Assembly (NCBI RefSeq): GCF_003584125.1
Contig: NZ_QXFL01000001.1
Coordinates: 310,001 to 374,000, forward strand
Direction: 5' to 3'
Origin: Aurantiacibacter zhengii
Lineage (GTDB): Bacteria; Pseudomonadota; Alphaproteobacteria; Sphingomonadales; Sphingomonadaceae
DNA: 64,000 bases
Shown: piece after piece, positions 1-8,246 of the stretch
How positions within the stretch are numbered: the first letter of the stretch is position 1
Layout: every line of letters begins with the position of its first letter
Program-made: the position numbers and the translations under genes
The notes under the pieces: model-generated
Databases searched by the model: none
Seen by the model: only the letters and a program-made list of their open reading frames with translations
What the model was told of the DNA's origin: nothing

Positions 1-1108
1 TGCCCACGTCATCCAGCCGCAAGGTGCGATGGCGGCGCGACGCCAGTATCTGCCCCACCGCCCGCGTGCCAAGCCCAGGCACCCGCAGCAGATCTTCCCG
101 GCTCGCGCGGTTCACGTCCACCGGAAAACGGTCTCGGAATTTCAGCGCCCAGGCCAGCTTGGGATCGATATCGAGCGGCAGGTTCCCGTCCGCCTCTGTC
201 GCCTGCATCACCTCTTGCGGGGCAAAGCCGTAGAACCGCATCAGCCAGTCGGACTGATAGAGCCGGTGCTCGCGCATCAGCGGCGGACGCTTCAGCGGCA
301 GCACGGCGCTGGCATCCGGAATGGGCGAGAAAGCGCTGTAATAGACGCGGCGCAGCTTGAAATTGCCGTAGAGGCGGCTGGCCTTGCCCACGATGTCGCT
401 ATCCGTCGCGGCATCGGCGCCCACGATCATCTGCGTCGATTGACCGCCCGGCGCAAACCGGGGGGCGTGCTTGAACCGCTTGCGCTCATCCTTCGACTGG
501 CGGATCGCCATCTTCATACCGCCCATCGCACCTTCGATCTGGCGGCTGTTCTTGTCTGGCGCGAGGCGGGTGAGCCCGCTGTCGGTGGGCAGTTCCACGT
601 TGATCGACACCCGGTCCGCGTAAAGGCCCGCCTGGTGCGCCAGTTCCGGATCCGCTTCGGGAATGGTCTTCAGGTGAATGTAACCGCGAAAGTCATGCTC
701 CTCGCGCAGGATGCGCGCGGTTTCCACCAGCAGTTCCATCGTGTGATTGGAGCTCTTGATGATGCCGGAGGACAGGAACAGCCCTTCGATATAATTGCGG
801 CGATAGAAAGTCAGCGTCAGGTCCGCCACTTCGCGCGGAGTGAAGCGCGCGCGGCGCACGTTGCTGCTCTTGCGGTTGATGCAATAGTGGCAATCGAAGA
901 TGCAGTGATTGGTCAGCAGTATCTTCAGCAGCGAAATGCATCGGCCATCGGGCGCATAGGCGTGACAGATGCCCATCCCCTCGGTCGAGCCGACACCCTT
1001 GCCGCCCGTAGAGTTACGCTTGGCCGTGCCAGACGACGCGCAGGAGGCATCGTATTTCGCTGCATCCGCAAGGATTTCCAGCTTTTGCATGGTGTCGAGC
1101 GCGGTCAT
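1..1108 (-). CDS. DNA modification/repair radical SAM protein with C-terminal HhH (partial, runs off left edge)
   Basis: The open frame starts at ATG 1108 and continues past base 1, so 369 codons are visible and the C-terminus is missing. A radical SAM cluster motif NHCIFDCHYC lies at residues 67-76, with Cys 69, 73 and 76 in CxxxCxxC spacing. Near residues 335-355 a helix-hairpin-helix reads NRASREDLLRVPGLGTRAVG, a DNA-binding element. This combination fits the 'putative DNA modification/repair radical SAM protein' family (TIGR03916), which is normally encoded beside a UdgX-type uracil-DNA glycosylase-like protein. That partner would lie beyond the left edge and cannot be confirmed. The substrate of the family is unknown. 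A LexA box ends 2 bases upstream of the ATG, so the gene is probably SOS-induced. There is no good Shine-Dalgarno, and a leaderless transcript is plausible. Family assignment is confident; function is not. Confidence 0.85.
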   Translation of the reverse strand, partial: MTALDTMQKLEILADAAKYDASCASSGTAKRNSTGGKGVGSTEGMGICHAYAPDGRCISLLKILLTNHCIFDCHYCINRKSSNVRRARFTPREVADLTLTFYRRNYIEGLFLSSGIIKSSNHTMELLVETARILREEHDFRGYIHLKTIPEADPELAHQAGLYADRVSINVELPTDSGLTRLAPDKNSRQIEGAMGGMKMAIRQSKDERKRFKHAPRFAPGGQSTQMIVGADAATDSDIVGKASRLYGNFKLRRVYYSAFSPIPDASAVLPLKRPPLMREHRLYQSDWLMRFYGFAPQEVMQATEADGNLPLDIDPKLAWALKFRDRFPVDVNRASREDLLRVPGLGTRAVGQILASRRHRTLRLDDVG

Positions 1109-1110
1109 TT

Positions 1111-1143
1111 GTTCTTTATATGTTCTAACTCGTGATTCGCCAA
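1111..1143 (-). promoter_or_regulatory. LexA box (GTTC-N7-GTTC, 1111-1125) over a promoter-like TTGGCG-N17-TATAAA
   Basis: The direct repeat GTTC-TTTATAT-GTTC at 1111-1125 matches the alphaproteobacterial LexA operator. On the minus strand TTGGCG (1143-1138), a 17-base spacer and TATAAA (1120-1115) form a sigma-70-like promoter whose -10 lies inside the box. A transcript start about 7 bases past the -10 would fall on the A of the ATG at 1108, predicting leaderless mRNA. The box is seen directly; its use is inferred. Confidence 0.8.
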
Positions 1144-1212
1144 GGCATTGCTGCCAGACAGCAAGAATTACGCGATGAGTTGCAGCCGGGCGGGTTGCGA
1201 AGAAATCGCGAA

Positions 1213-1242
1213 TTAACCACGCATCTTCGGGCAGGCTTAACC
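1213..1242 (+). promoter_or_regulatory. Paired TTAACC element upstream of a PilZ gene
   Basis: TTAACC at 1213 and TTAACC at 1237 are 24 bases apart start to start. The first is followed by ACGCATCTT. The same arrangement recurs at 39397/39421 (second PilZ gene) and at 14572/14596. TTAAC resembles the CtrA half-site TTAACCAT, but the spacing is not the classical TTAA-N7-TTAA. This is a candidate shared operator. Confidence 0.5.
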
Positions 1243-1286
1243 AACGCGGCCCCACGCAGGATCCGATAACAAAAAGGGGCCCCGCC

Positions 1287-1679
1287 ATGAAACTGTTCGC
1301 GCGCACGAAACCTGTGTCTGCTCCGGAGCGGCGCAGCGGCCCGCGAGTGCGCGTGGACTGCCTTGCCACTCTGCTGATGCCCAGCGGCAATCGCTTCGGG
1401 CGCGTGTTCGACATCTCCACCAACGGTGCGCGCGTGGTGACGCAGGATCCCCCGGCGAAGGGCGTGTCCGCCATTCTCGACTGGAACCTGCACGAAGCCT
1501 ATTGCCACGTCATATGGACAAAGCCGGGCATGTGCGGCGTGGAGTTCGATAAGCCCGTCCCCCAGCGTGTGATCGACGAACTGGTAGAAGCATCAGGCGC
1601 CGGGCCGCGTCTGGTCCATTCCGCACCGGGCGACGAAGGTGAGAGCAAGAGGCGTCCGCCGACCCGCTTCGTCGGTTAG
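1287..1679 (+). CDS. PilZ domain protein
   Basis: This 130-residue cytosolic protein has the look of a single-domain PilZ c-di-GMP receptor. An Arg-rich segment ERRSGPRVRVDC near residues 14-25 corresponds to the RxxxR half of the binding site. It is followed by an FDISTNGARV segment, matching the (D/N)xSxxG half, around residues 48-57, and then the beta-barrel. No membrane segment or second domain is visible, and the last 20 residues look unstructured and basic. The start is ATG 1287, about 45 bases downstream of the paired TTAACC element shared with the other PilZ gene at 39503. It converges with imuB, which ends 32 bases away. Its output partner is unknown. Similar small PilZ proteins affect motility or polysaccharide export in other bacteria. 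Confidence 0.8.
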   Translation: MKLFARTKPVSAPERRSGPRVRVDCLATLLMPSGNRFGRVFDISTNGARVVTQDPPAKGVSAILDWNLHEAYCHVIWTKPGMCGVEFDKPVPQRVIDELVEASGAGPRLVHSAPGDEGESKRRPPTRFVG

Positions 1680-1711
1680 GGACAGAGCAGCCCTGAGAAT
1701 ATTGCCTCGCC

Positions 1712-3364
1712 TCAGGCGAACAGACCTTGCAGATACCAGTCGGGCATACCGCCGCGCCCGTCTGTTGCCAGGCCATTGCGGTAGATCCAGTAACGGCGCC
1801 CCTGTTCGTCTTCGACGCGGTAATAGTCGCGCAGGCGGGTGGAGCCTTTTTCGCGCCACCACTCAGGCGCGATGCGTTCCGGGCCTTCGACGCGGGCCAC
1901 TTCGCACACCTCCCCGCGCCAGCTGAAGCGGCGAGGATAGCCTTCGGGCGCGGCGTAGAGCACGGAAATCCGCTCCGGCCGGTCGAGCAGCTTGAGGGGC
2001 CGGGTATGGAAAGCGAGCTGGTGCTGTTCGGCAGGTTCCGGTTCCAGCGGCGGCTGCCAGCCTTGCGCGCGTTCCGGGATATGGCTGGCGCGCGGCACCG
2101 GGCGCTGCACCGCGCCCCTGCCCAGCCGCGTGGTGAGGCGATCCATGCAAGCGGCGAGCGAGGTGCCGTGCTGTTCCGCGGCGGCTTCCAGGTCCGACTG
2201 GTCCAGTCCCAGTGGCTGCGACCAAGCGGCGCGGAGGCGCAGCATCTCTATGCCGAAGCCGGCGTCGATATCGTCGAGCCGCTCGGCAAACAGGCGGACC
2301 ATGTGATCGGGATCGCGGGTGGCCGCGGCCATTTCCAGTTCGCGCACCAGCACTTGCCCATCCACGCGCCACAGGCCCAGTTGCAGGCGGCGCGCGCCCT
2401 CACCCTTCGCTTCCAGCGTGCGGGCCATGTCCTGCGCCAGATCGCTCACCACGGTATCGAGCAACTGGCGATGGCGGATAGGTTCCATCAGGCGGCGCTG
2501 CACCATCGGGGCGGTGACGGGGACGACGGGCAGCAGCGGCTCTGGCACGCGGCCCAGCAACTGGTCCATGCGAACAAGCGGGTTGGCGGCAGGCGACTTG
2601 CGGTTGCGGAAGCGGCGCTGGATGGCATCGCGTCCCCGAATGTCGTTATGGCCAGTGCGGTCGCGCCCCTCCTCTATGCCTGCCAGATCGCCCAGCCGCT
2701 TCAGACCCAGGCGCTTGAGAACAAGGAGCACATCGTTGTCGAGCCGCAATGCGGCCACGGGCAGGTCGGCGAGACGGGCCTGCATGTCCTCGTCGGGAGA
2801 GAGGATCGCGCCCCTTTCACCCACGCGTCCGGCGAAGTGCGCCAGCGCCCATGCCGCGCCCGCCGTGGGAGCAATGGCCGCGCGGGTAGCAAGGCCACGA
2901 GCCGTGCAGCGTGCGTCGACATCGGCCAGCAGGCGACGCTCCCCGCCGAACAGGTGGGCAACGGCGGTCACGTCGACCAGCACGCCATCGGGCGCGTCCA
3001 TCGCGCTCCACGGACCCCAGCGCATCGCCCACAGGGCCAGGCGTTCGAGGAAAGCGAGGTCGCCCGCGGGATCGCTGGGCCGCACTTCGATGGCCGGGCA
3101 CAGGGTGCGGGCATCGGCCAGCATCATGCCCCGCGCCGCGCCCGCTGCGCGTGCGGCAGGGTTCGCAGCATCGATGCGCGGGCCGTGGGCGGTTTCGGTG
3201 ATCAGCGCCAGCGGGGCGGCATCCGGCCCTTCCCCGCGCTGGCAGCCTTCAGAGTGCCGCCAGCGATCGAGCGCCAGGTCCGCGCACCAGATCGCCATGA
3301 TCCGGCGTGGCGGTTTCGGATGCGGTCTCTGGGGCTCTCTCTGCGGCGAGACGTTCTGGCTCAT
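1712..3364 (-). CDS. imuB: ImuB, catalytically inactive Y-family polymerase-like mutagenesis protein
   Basis: ImuB bridges ImuA, the beta clamp and the error-prone polymerase DnaE2 in the SOS mutasome. The protein resembles a Y-family polymerase but lacks the catalytic acidic residues. The N-terminal strand that reads VDMDCFF-like in active enzymes here reads MAIWCADLALDRW, and the second acidic motif is replaced by GVLVDVTAVAHLFGGE. It ends with an extended C-terminal region typical of ImuB. Length is about 550 residues from ATG 3364 (MSQNVSPQRE) or 528 from ATG 3298 (MAIWCADL). The first was chosen, but neither has a well-spaced ribosome site. It overlaps the 3' end of imuA, so the two are translationally coupled. 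No dnaE2 follows: a convergent PilZ gene lies immediately downstream, so DnaE2 must be encoded elsewhere. Confidence 0.88.
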   Translation of the reverse strand: MSQNVSPQREPQRPHPKPPRRIMAIWCADLALDRWRHSEGCQRGEGPDAAPLALITETAHGPRIDAANPAARAAGAARGMMLADARTLCPAIEVRPSDPAGDLAFLERLALWAMRWGPWSAMDAPDGVLVDVTAVAHLFGGERRLLADVDARCTARGLATRAAIAPTAGAAWALAHFAGRVGERGAILSPDEDMQARLADLPVAALRLDNDVLLVLKRLGLKRLGDLAGIEEGRDRTGHNDIRGRDAIQRRFRNRKSPAANPLVRMDQLLGRVPEPLLPVVPVTAPMVQRRLMEPIRHRQLLDTVVSDLAQDMARTLEAKGEGARRLQLGLWRVDGQVLVRELEMAAATRDPDHMVRLFAERLDDIDAGFGIEMLRLRAAWSQPLGLDQSDLEAAAEQHGTSLAACMDRLTTRLGRGAVQRPVPRASHIPERAQGWQPPLEPEPAEQHQLAFHTRPLKLLDRPERISVLYAAPEGYPRRFSWRGEVCEVARVEGPERIAPEWWREKGSTRLRDYYRVEDEQGRRYWIYRNGLATDGRGGMPDWYLQGLFA

Positions 3365-3998
3365 CGCGCAGTATCCATTCTCCGGGTGGGTGGGCACGGG
3401 CGCGGAACAGTTCGGCATGCCAGGCCGGGCGACCGGGCGCAGCCACGTTCCAGCGCGGCGGGGCGGAGGGCGCGCTGGTGAGGCGCCAGCGCATGCGGGC
3501 AGAGCTGAGATCGGCCTCGGCCTCCAACCGCACCAGCAGCAGCGGCACGCCGTGTTTCTCCGCTGTGAGAGTAAGGCGTCGCGAGGCGGTGAAATCCAGC
3601 GCGCGCGGATTGCCCGCCACTTCGCCCACGACCACGGCGAGATCGCGGCAGCGCAGCCCCTCCTCCATGGCGAACAGCGCATCCTCTGGCGTTTTCGCAG
3701 CGACGTGGATCAGACGGTGGCGCAAGTTTTCGGGAAGCCCTGCGCGGTAGGGGCGGCCGCCCAGCTTGATGGCACGGGCATCCTGCACCCACAGCACGCT
3801 CCGCTCTTCCAGGGCAGATACCTCGCCCCCTTTCAGCGCCTGCCGGGCAAAGGCAAGCGCTGCCCCTACCCCGACGCCTTGCGTGGCGGGGGCGAATATC
3901 TCGCTGTGCAGAGGCAAGGCCGCATCCGGCTGCCATCGCGGATTGCGGGCAGCACGGGTGGCCAGCTCCGCCGCTTTGGGCAGTGTGCTGGTGTCCAT
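3249..3998 (-). CDS. imuA: ImuA, RecA/SulA-like SOS mutagenesis protein
   Basis: ImuA works with ImuB and DnaE2 in damage-induced translesion synthesis in bacteria that lack UmuCD. The 249-residue protein has the degenerate RecA-like fold of the family, with segments such as SVLWVQDARAIKLGGRPY and LRCRDLAVVVGEV, and no clear Walker A motif, as is usual for ImuA. The start is ATG 3998, preceded by AGGAG with good spacing. A GTTC-N7-GTTC LexA box lies 18-32 bases upstream of the ATG. The 3' end overlaps imuB by at least 50 bases. Identification rests on the conserved imuA-imuB pairing, the LexA box and the sequence character. Confidence 0.88.
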   Translation of the reverse strand: MDTSTLPKAAELATRAARNPRWQPDAALPLHSEIFAPATQGVGVGAALAFARQALKGGEVSALEERSVLWVQDARAIKLGGRPYRAGLPENLRHRLIHVAAKTPEDALFAMEEGLRCRDLAVVVGEVAGNPRALDFTASRRLTLTAEKHGVPLLLVRLEAEADLSSARMRWRLTSAPSAPPRWNVAAPGRPAWHAELFRARAHPPGEWILRDEPERLAAERAPETASETATPDHGDLVRGPGARSLAAL

Positions 3999-4015
3999 GA
4001 CGAATCGACTCCTAT

Positions 4016-4050
4016 GTTCCTATTATGTTCCACTACCGCCCTTGGGGCAA
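4016..4050 (-). promoter_or_regulatory. LexA box (4016-4030) and promoter of imuAB
   Basis: GTTC-CTATTAT-GTTC occupies 4016-4030. On the minus strand TTGCCC (4050-4045), a 17-base spacer and CATAAT (4027-4022) resemble a promoter whose -10 is covered by the box, so LexA would block RNA polymerase. The match to the alphaproteobacterial LexA consensus is exact. Confidence 0.85.
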
Positions 4051-4101
4051 GGTCGGAACCACTGCCGCACCCGTCACGTTGAACGGATAAAGGAGACACT
4101 C

Positions 4102-4572
4102 ATGACCTCGAATCACGACCTCAAGCAGAAATTCTGGAAATCACTGGCGGACAGCCCGTTCATTTTCCTGGAACTGGATGCGGATCCCAAGACCGCCGTG
4201 CCCATGACCGCGCAACTGGACAAGGATGCCAACGGTACGATCTGGTTCTTCACCACCAAGGATCACACCTTCGCCCAGGGCGGCCCCGCTACCGCGACCT
4301 TCGCTGGCAAGGGGCACGACATGTTCTCGCGCTTCAGCGGCGTACTGAGTGAGGAAACCAGCAAGGAACGCCTCGACAAGCAGTGGAGCAAGACGGTTGA
4401 AGCCTGGTTCCCGGGTGGCAAGGACGATCCCAACCTGCTGATGCTGCGCATGGACCTTGGCGAAGCGGAAATCTGGAACAGTGATCTTGGCTTCGTGGAC
4501 AATGCCAAGATGCTGTTCGGCTTCGACGTGCGCGAAGATGCACGAGAGGAACATGCCCAGACCGTGCTGTAA
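4102..4572 (+). CDS. Pyridoxamine 5'-phosphate oxidase family protein (general stress protein 26-like)
   Basis: The 156-residue single-domain protein has the split-barrel flavin-binding fold of PNPOx-like 'general stress' proteins. Recognisable parts are the substrate-side strand PMTAQLDKDANGTIWFFTTK near residues 33-52 and a C-terminal EIWNSDLGFVDNAKMLFGF segment. These proteins bind flavin or heme and their physiological substrate is usually unknown. Start ATG 4102 follows a strong AAGGAG. It is divergent from imuA, sharing the 103-base intergenic with the LexA box, although its own promoter need not be SOS controlled. A strong hairpin terminator follows the stop codon. It is probably not the biosynthetic PdxH, which is larger and has a different C-terminus. 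Confidence 0.75.
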   Translation: MTSNHDLKQKFWKSLADSPFIFLELDADPKTAVPMTAQLDKDANGTIWFFTTKDHTFAQGGPATATFAGKGHDMFSRFSGVLSEETSKERLDKQWSKTVEAWFPGGKDDPNLLMLRMDLGEAEIWNSDLGFVDNAKMLFGFDVREDAREEHAQTVL

Positions 4573-4594
4573 GCCAGCACCCGGAAACAAAAAA

Positions 4595-4628
4595 GGGCCG
4601 CCGCTCCCAAGGAGTGGCGGCCCTTTTT
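4595..4628. terminator. Bidirectional intrinsic terminator
   Basis: A 13-bp GC-rich stem (4595-4607 with 4611-4623, one G-U wobble) closes a 3-base loop and is followed by TTTTT. A run of A precedes it, so it can serve both the PNPOx-like gene and the convergent transporter gene. Confidence 0.9.
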
Positions 4629-4643
4629 CGTACGGAAATGAAT

Positions 4644-6065
4644 TTATTGGCCGAGGATGCTAGGGAATATCCCCACGAGCAGGATGGCGATCAGCGCTAT
4701 CGGACACAGCCAGCAAACCAAAAACCGCCAGAACAGGTGCAACCCGCCCCCAAGGCCGTTCTCGCTATCCACCAGTCGCTTGTTGGCGATCCATCCGACG
4801 AAGATCGACGTGAGAAGCGCACCAACCGGCAAGGTGATTTTTCCGGTAAACGTGTCCAGCGTGTCGAGAACGCCCATTCCTTCGAACATTGGCAGGAAAC
4901 CCAACGGGTGAAACCAGGCCAGCGAGCCGGTGGAAAGCGCCGAAAGGATGCCGATGATGGCTGCAAAGAACGTCACCATGCCCGCCGCGATCGGACGGGT
5001 AAAACGGAACCGGTCGATGACCCAGGCTGTCGGCACTTCCATCAAAGCGACAGAACTCGTCAGGGCGGCAAATCCGACCATGATGAAGAAGGCCAGCCCC
5101 AGCAGCGAGCCGCCGGGAATTTCCTGGAATGCATGCGGCAGGGTCTGGAACATCAGGCCAAGGCCGCCATTCGGAGCGAGGCCTGCAGCAAAGACGATGG
5201 GGAAGATGCAAAGGCCTGCCAGCAGCGCCACGGTGGTATCAGCCGTCGCGATGATCCCCGATGTGACACCGAGGTTCACGTTGCGCCCGACATAGGACCC
5301 GTAGGTGATCATTCCGGCGACGCCCAGCGACAGGGAAAAGAACGCCTGTCCCACAGCCGCCAGCATGACGGGACCCGTCAGCTTGTCCGGCTCGAACGTG
5401 AAGAGATAATCCAGCGTCTGCCCCATGGCGCCGCCGAACATCCCGTAGATCGTGATTCCCACCAGCAGCAGGAAGAAGGCAGGCATCAGGTAAACCGCCA
5501 CCTTCTCGATCCCGCCGGAAACACCGCGCGCCACGAAAAAGATGGTAATGGCGAGGAAGACGAGATCGAGCGTCACAGTCATCCCGCCATTGGCGATCAT
5601 GGCCGGGAAAATCCCTTCCACTTCCTCCACGCTAGAACCTGCAAACGCACCGCCGGTTATCCCGGTGGTGAACAGATCGCCTAGGAAAGTGCCGATGTAA
5701 TAAAGCACCCAGCCGCCAAGGACGCAGTAGAAGCTGAGCACTACGAAGGCCGAGAACACCCCCAGGCTGGCTACATGTTCCCAGGCAGTGGAGCGGCGCG
5801 ATTGCTCGGCCATCTTGCGGAAACTTTCGGGCGCAGCAGCCTGTCCGTGCCGCCCGATAAGGGTTTCTGAAAGCAGTACGGGCAGGCCGATCAGGATGAC
5901 GCAAAAAATGTAGAACAGGACAAAGGCACCGCCGCCGTTCGCCCCCGCCTCGGCAGGGAAGCGCACCAGATTGCCGAGACCGACCGCAGAACCGATCGCT
6001 GCAAGGATGAATGCGGTGCGCGACGACCAGCCATCCCGTGCCGGTCCCGATTGCGTAAGTGCCAT
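4644..6065 (-). CDS. Sodium-dependent transporter, neurotransmitter:sodium symporter (SNF) family
   Basis: This LeuT-fold inner-membrane symporter would couple Na+ to uptake of an amino acid or related solute. The family signature GNLVRFPAEAGANGGGAF is at about residues 32-49 in TM1. It carries the unwound substrate/Na+ site and is followed by VLLSETLIGRHGQ. About 11-12 hydrophobic segments span the 473 residues, the usual number for bacterial members. The substrate cannot be read from sequence. Start ATG 6065 is followed by a short hydrophilic N-terminus. The gene converges with the PNPOx-like gene across a bidirectional terminator and diverges from panB. Confidence 0.9.
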   Translation of the reverse strand: MALTQSGPARDGWSSRTAFILAAIGSAVGLGNLVRFPAEAGANGGGAFVLFYIFCVILIGLPVLLSETLIGRHGQAAAPESFRKMAEQSRRSTAWEHVASLGVFSAFVVLSFYCVLGGWVLYYIGTFLGDLFTTGITGGAFAGSSVEEVEGIFPAMIANGGMTVTLDLVFLAITIFFVARGVSGGIEKVAVYLMPAFFLLLVGITIYGMFGGAMGQTLDYLFTFEPDKLTGPVMLAAVGQAFFSLSLGVAGMITYGSYVGRNVNLGVTSGIIATADTTVALLAGLCIFPIVFAAGLAPNGGLGLMFQTLPHAFQEIPGGSLLGLAFFIMVGFAALTSSVALMEVPTAWVIDRFRFTRPIAAGMVTFFAAIIGILSALSTGSLAWFHPLGFLPMFEGMGVLDTLDTFTGKITLPVGALLTSIFVGWIANKRLVDSENGLGGGLHLFWRFLVCWLCPIALIAILLVGIFPSILGQ

Positions 6066-6231
6066 ATTTTTTTGTCCTCTCGGCCCGAAGTGGTTGCGTC
6101 ATGCAATTATTTTCCGCCCGCGTCGAGGGGGGTAGTCCCGCCGCTCCACGGGTGCACACGTTGCATTGCCCTACTACGACGCGCTATCGCGCCTGCAACA
6201 CCCGTCCTCAGGCGCGAATCCAAGGTTACCC

Positions 6232-7101
6232 ATGTCCACGACTTTTCAGCTCGACACCTCCACCAGCCGCGCCAACCCCACGCCGCAGCCGATGAAACGG
6301 CTGACCGTGCCGAAAATACGGGCGCGCAAGGCCGATGGCGTCACCCAAGAACCTTTGGTGATGCTGACCGCCTATACCGCACGCCAGGCCCAGTTGCTCG
6401 ATCCCCATTGCGACCTGCTGCTGGTGGGGGATTCGCTGGGACAGGTCATCTACGGCCTGCCCTCCACCATTCCCGTCACGATGGAGATGATGGGCAACCA
6501 CGCGGCCGCGGTGGTGCGCGGAAGCTATCACTCCGTTGTCGTGGTCGACATGCCTTTCGGTTCTTACGAGGCTTCGCCCGAGCTTGCTTTCGAAAGTGCA
6601 GCGCGGCTGCTGAAGGAAAGCGGCGCGGCCGCAGTCAAGCTGGAAGGCGGGGAAGCGATGGCGGAAACCGTCGCTTTCCTCGTGAAACGCGGGATTCCGG
6701 TGATGGGTCACGTTGGACTGACACCCCAGGCCGTGAACGTACTGGGCGGATATGGCGCGCGCGGCCGCAGCGATGCAGAGGCCGAGAAGATTGTCGGCGA
6801 CGCTAAGGCGTTGGACGAAGCGGGTGCATTCGCCATCGTGGTAGAAGGTGTGATCGAACCCATCGCCATTGCCGTGACGCAGGCAGTGTCGTGCCCGACC
6901 ATCGGCATCGGCGCTTCTCCCAAGTGCGATGGCCAGGTGCTGGTGACCGACGATATGCTCGGCATGTTCGAACGCGTGCCGCGCTTCGTGAAGAAGTACG
7001 AGGACGTAGCGACGACCATTTCCGAAACAGCCGCCAGATATGCCGCAGAGGTTCGCGATCGAAGCTTTCCCGGTCCGGACCAGCTCTACCAGCCCAAATA
7101 G
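6232..7101 (+). CDS. panB: 3-methyl-2-oxobutanoate hydroxymethyltransferase (ketopantoate hydroxymethyltransferase)
   Basis: PanB transfers a hydroxymethyl group from 5,10-methylene-THF to 2-oxoisovalerate to form ketopantoate in pantothenate/CoA synthesis. The 289-residue protein shows the TIM-barrel motifs [38 protein letters not shown] and AAAVKLEGG. These contain the Mg-binding Asp residues and the Lys/Glu pair. [11 protein letters not shown] and [16 protein letters not shown] complete the family pattern. ATG 6232 was chosen because AAGG precedes it and the N-terminal PKIRARK region of PanB follows; an in-frame start at 6166 would add an implausible tail. panC is not adjacent. The DUF475 gene follows on the same strand. 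Confidence 0.95.
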   Translation: MSTTFQLDTSTSRANPTPQPMKRLTVPKIRARKADGVTQEPLVMLTAYTARQAQLLDPHCDLLLVGDSLGQVIYGLPSTIPVTMEMMGNHAAAVVRGSYHSVVVVDMPFGSYEASPELAFESAARLLKESGAAAVKLEGGEAMAETVAFLVKRGIPVMGHVGLTPQAVNVLGGYGARGRSDAEAEKIVGDAKALDEAGAFAIVVEGVIEPIAIAVTQAVSCPTIGIGASPKCDGQVLVTDDMLGMFERVPRFVKKYEDVATTISETAARYAAEVRDRSFPGPDQLYQPK

Positions 7102-7169
7102 ACATCGGACCCTTCGCCCGCCGAAGACGTTCCCTTTCCAACTTCTCTAGCAACGGATCATCCACTCGC

Positions 7170-8246
7170 ATGGCGACCCTGCTACGCTATTACACATTTT
7201 CCCTGGTCTTCACCGCGGCCTGTTTCGCGCTGGGGCTATGGTACGGCATTTCCAGCACTGGAACCCTTGCGGGCGTGCTGGAGATACTGTGGATCATCCT
7301 CATCCTGTCGATCCTGGAAATATCGCTCAGCTTCGATAACGCAGTGGTGAACGCATCCATCCTGAAAGAGATGGATGAGAAGTGGCAGCAGCGTTTCCTG
7401 GTCTGGGGTATCGCGATCGCCGTGTTCGGCACGCGCATCGTGTTTCCGCTGGCCATCGTGGCGATTGCCGCCGGTATCGGCCCGATCGAGGCCATAGACC
7501 TGTCGCTGAACGATCCCGAAAGATACGAAGAGATCGTATCCGGCGCGCACATCGGCATTGCCGGCTTTGGCGGCGCGTTCCTTGCGATGGTGGGTCTGAA
7601 ATTCTTTTTCGATGCCGACAAGGACGTGCACTGGATTGGCGTAATCGAACGCAACCTTTCGAAGGTTGCCGTGCTTCCCGCCATCGAAATCGGCGCCTTG
7701 CTGCTGGTCTTGTGGGTGATCTCCCTCCAATTACCCGATGCGGAATCGCTGACCTTCCTCACCGCCGGCGTGCTGGGCCTGGTCACCTACATCGCTGTCG
7801 ACGCGCTCGGCGAATATCTCAACATGCGCGAGGAGACGCGCAAGAACGCGTCCGGCGAAGTGATGCGCTCGGGCCTGGGCGGCTTCCTCTACCTTGAAGT
7901 GCTGGACGCTTCGTTCAGCTTCGACGGGGTTATCGGCGCGTTCGCCCTGTCCAACAACATGATCATCATCGCACTGGGCCTCTCCATCGGCGCCATGTTC
8001 GTGCGCTCGATGACCATCCACCTGGTGCGCAAGGGTACGCTCTCGGAATACCGCTTTCTGGAGCATGGCGCTTTCTGGGCGATCATCGTCCTGGGTGCGA
8101 TCATGCTAACCTCCGCCGTGCTGCACATTCCGGAGACCATCACCGGGCTTATCGGTGGCGCCCTGATCGGCCTGTCGTTCTGGTGGTCCCTGCGCCATAA
8201 CCGGCGCGAGGCGACAGAGGTCAAGGATGCGCTGACCCCCGACTGA
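7170..8246 (+). CDS. DUF475 family integral membrane protein (TerC-like fold)
   Basis: This polytopic inner-membrane protein of 358 residues has roughly nine hydrophobic helices. Characteristic acidic intramembrane motifs are SFDNAVVNASIL near residue 53 and SFDGVIGAFALSNN near residue 250. These Asp-Asn pairs resemble those of TerC/YkoY proteins thought to handle metal ions. A substrate is not established for DUF475. Start ATG 7170 gives MATLLRYYTFSLVF with a membrane segment at once. A frame open further upstream overlaps panB and is not credible. The 3' end overlaps the convergent symporter gene by 26 bases. Confidence 0.85.
   Translation: MATLLRYYTFSLVFTAACFALGLWYGISSTGTLAGVLEILWIILILSILEISLSFDNAVVNASILKEMDEKWQQRFLVWGIAIAVFGTRIVFPLAIVAIAAGIGPIEAIDLSLNDPERYEEIVSGAHIGIAGFGGAFLAMVGLKFFFDADKDVHWIGVIERNLSKVAVLPAIEIGALLLVLWVISLQLPDAESLTFLTAGVLGLVTYIAVDALGEYLNMREETRKNASGEVMRSGLGGFLYLEVLDASFSFDGVIGAFALSNNMIIIALGLSIGAMFVRSMTIHLVRKGTLSEYRFLEHGAFWAIIVLGAIMLTSAVLHIPETITGLIGGALIGLSFWWSLRHNRREATEVKDALTPD

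Noticed and set aside
1727-4082. Long plus-strand open frames opposite imuB and imuA.
   Set aside because: They are antisense to genes with recognised motifs and have the Arg/Pro/Ala-rich composition expected of shadow frames in high-GC DNA.
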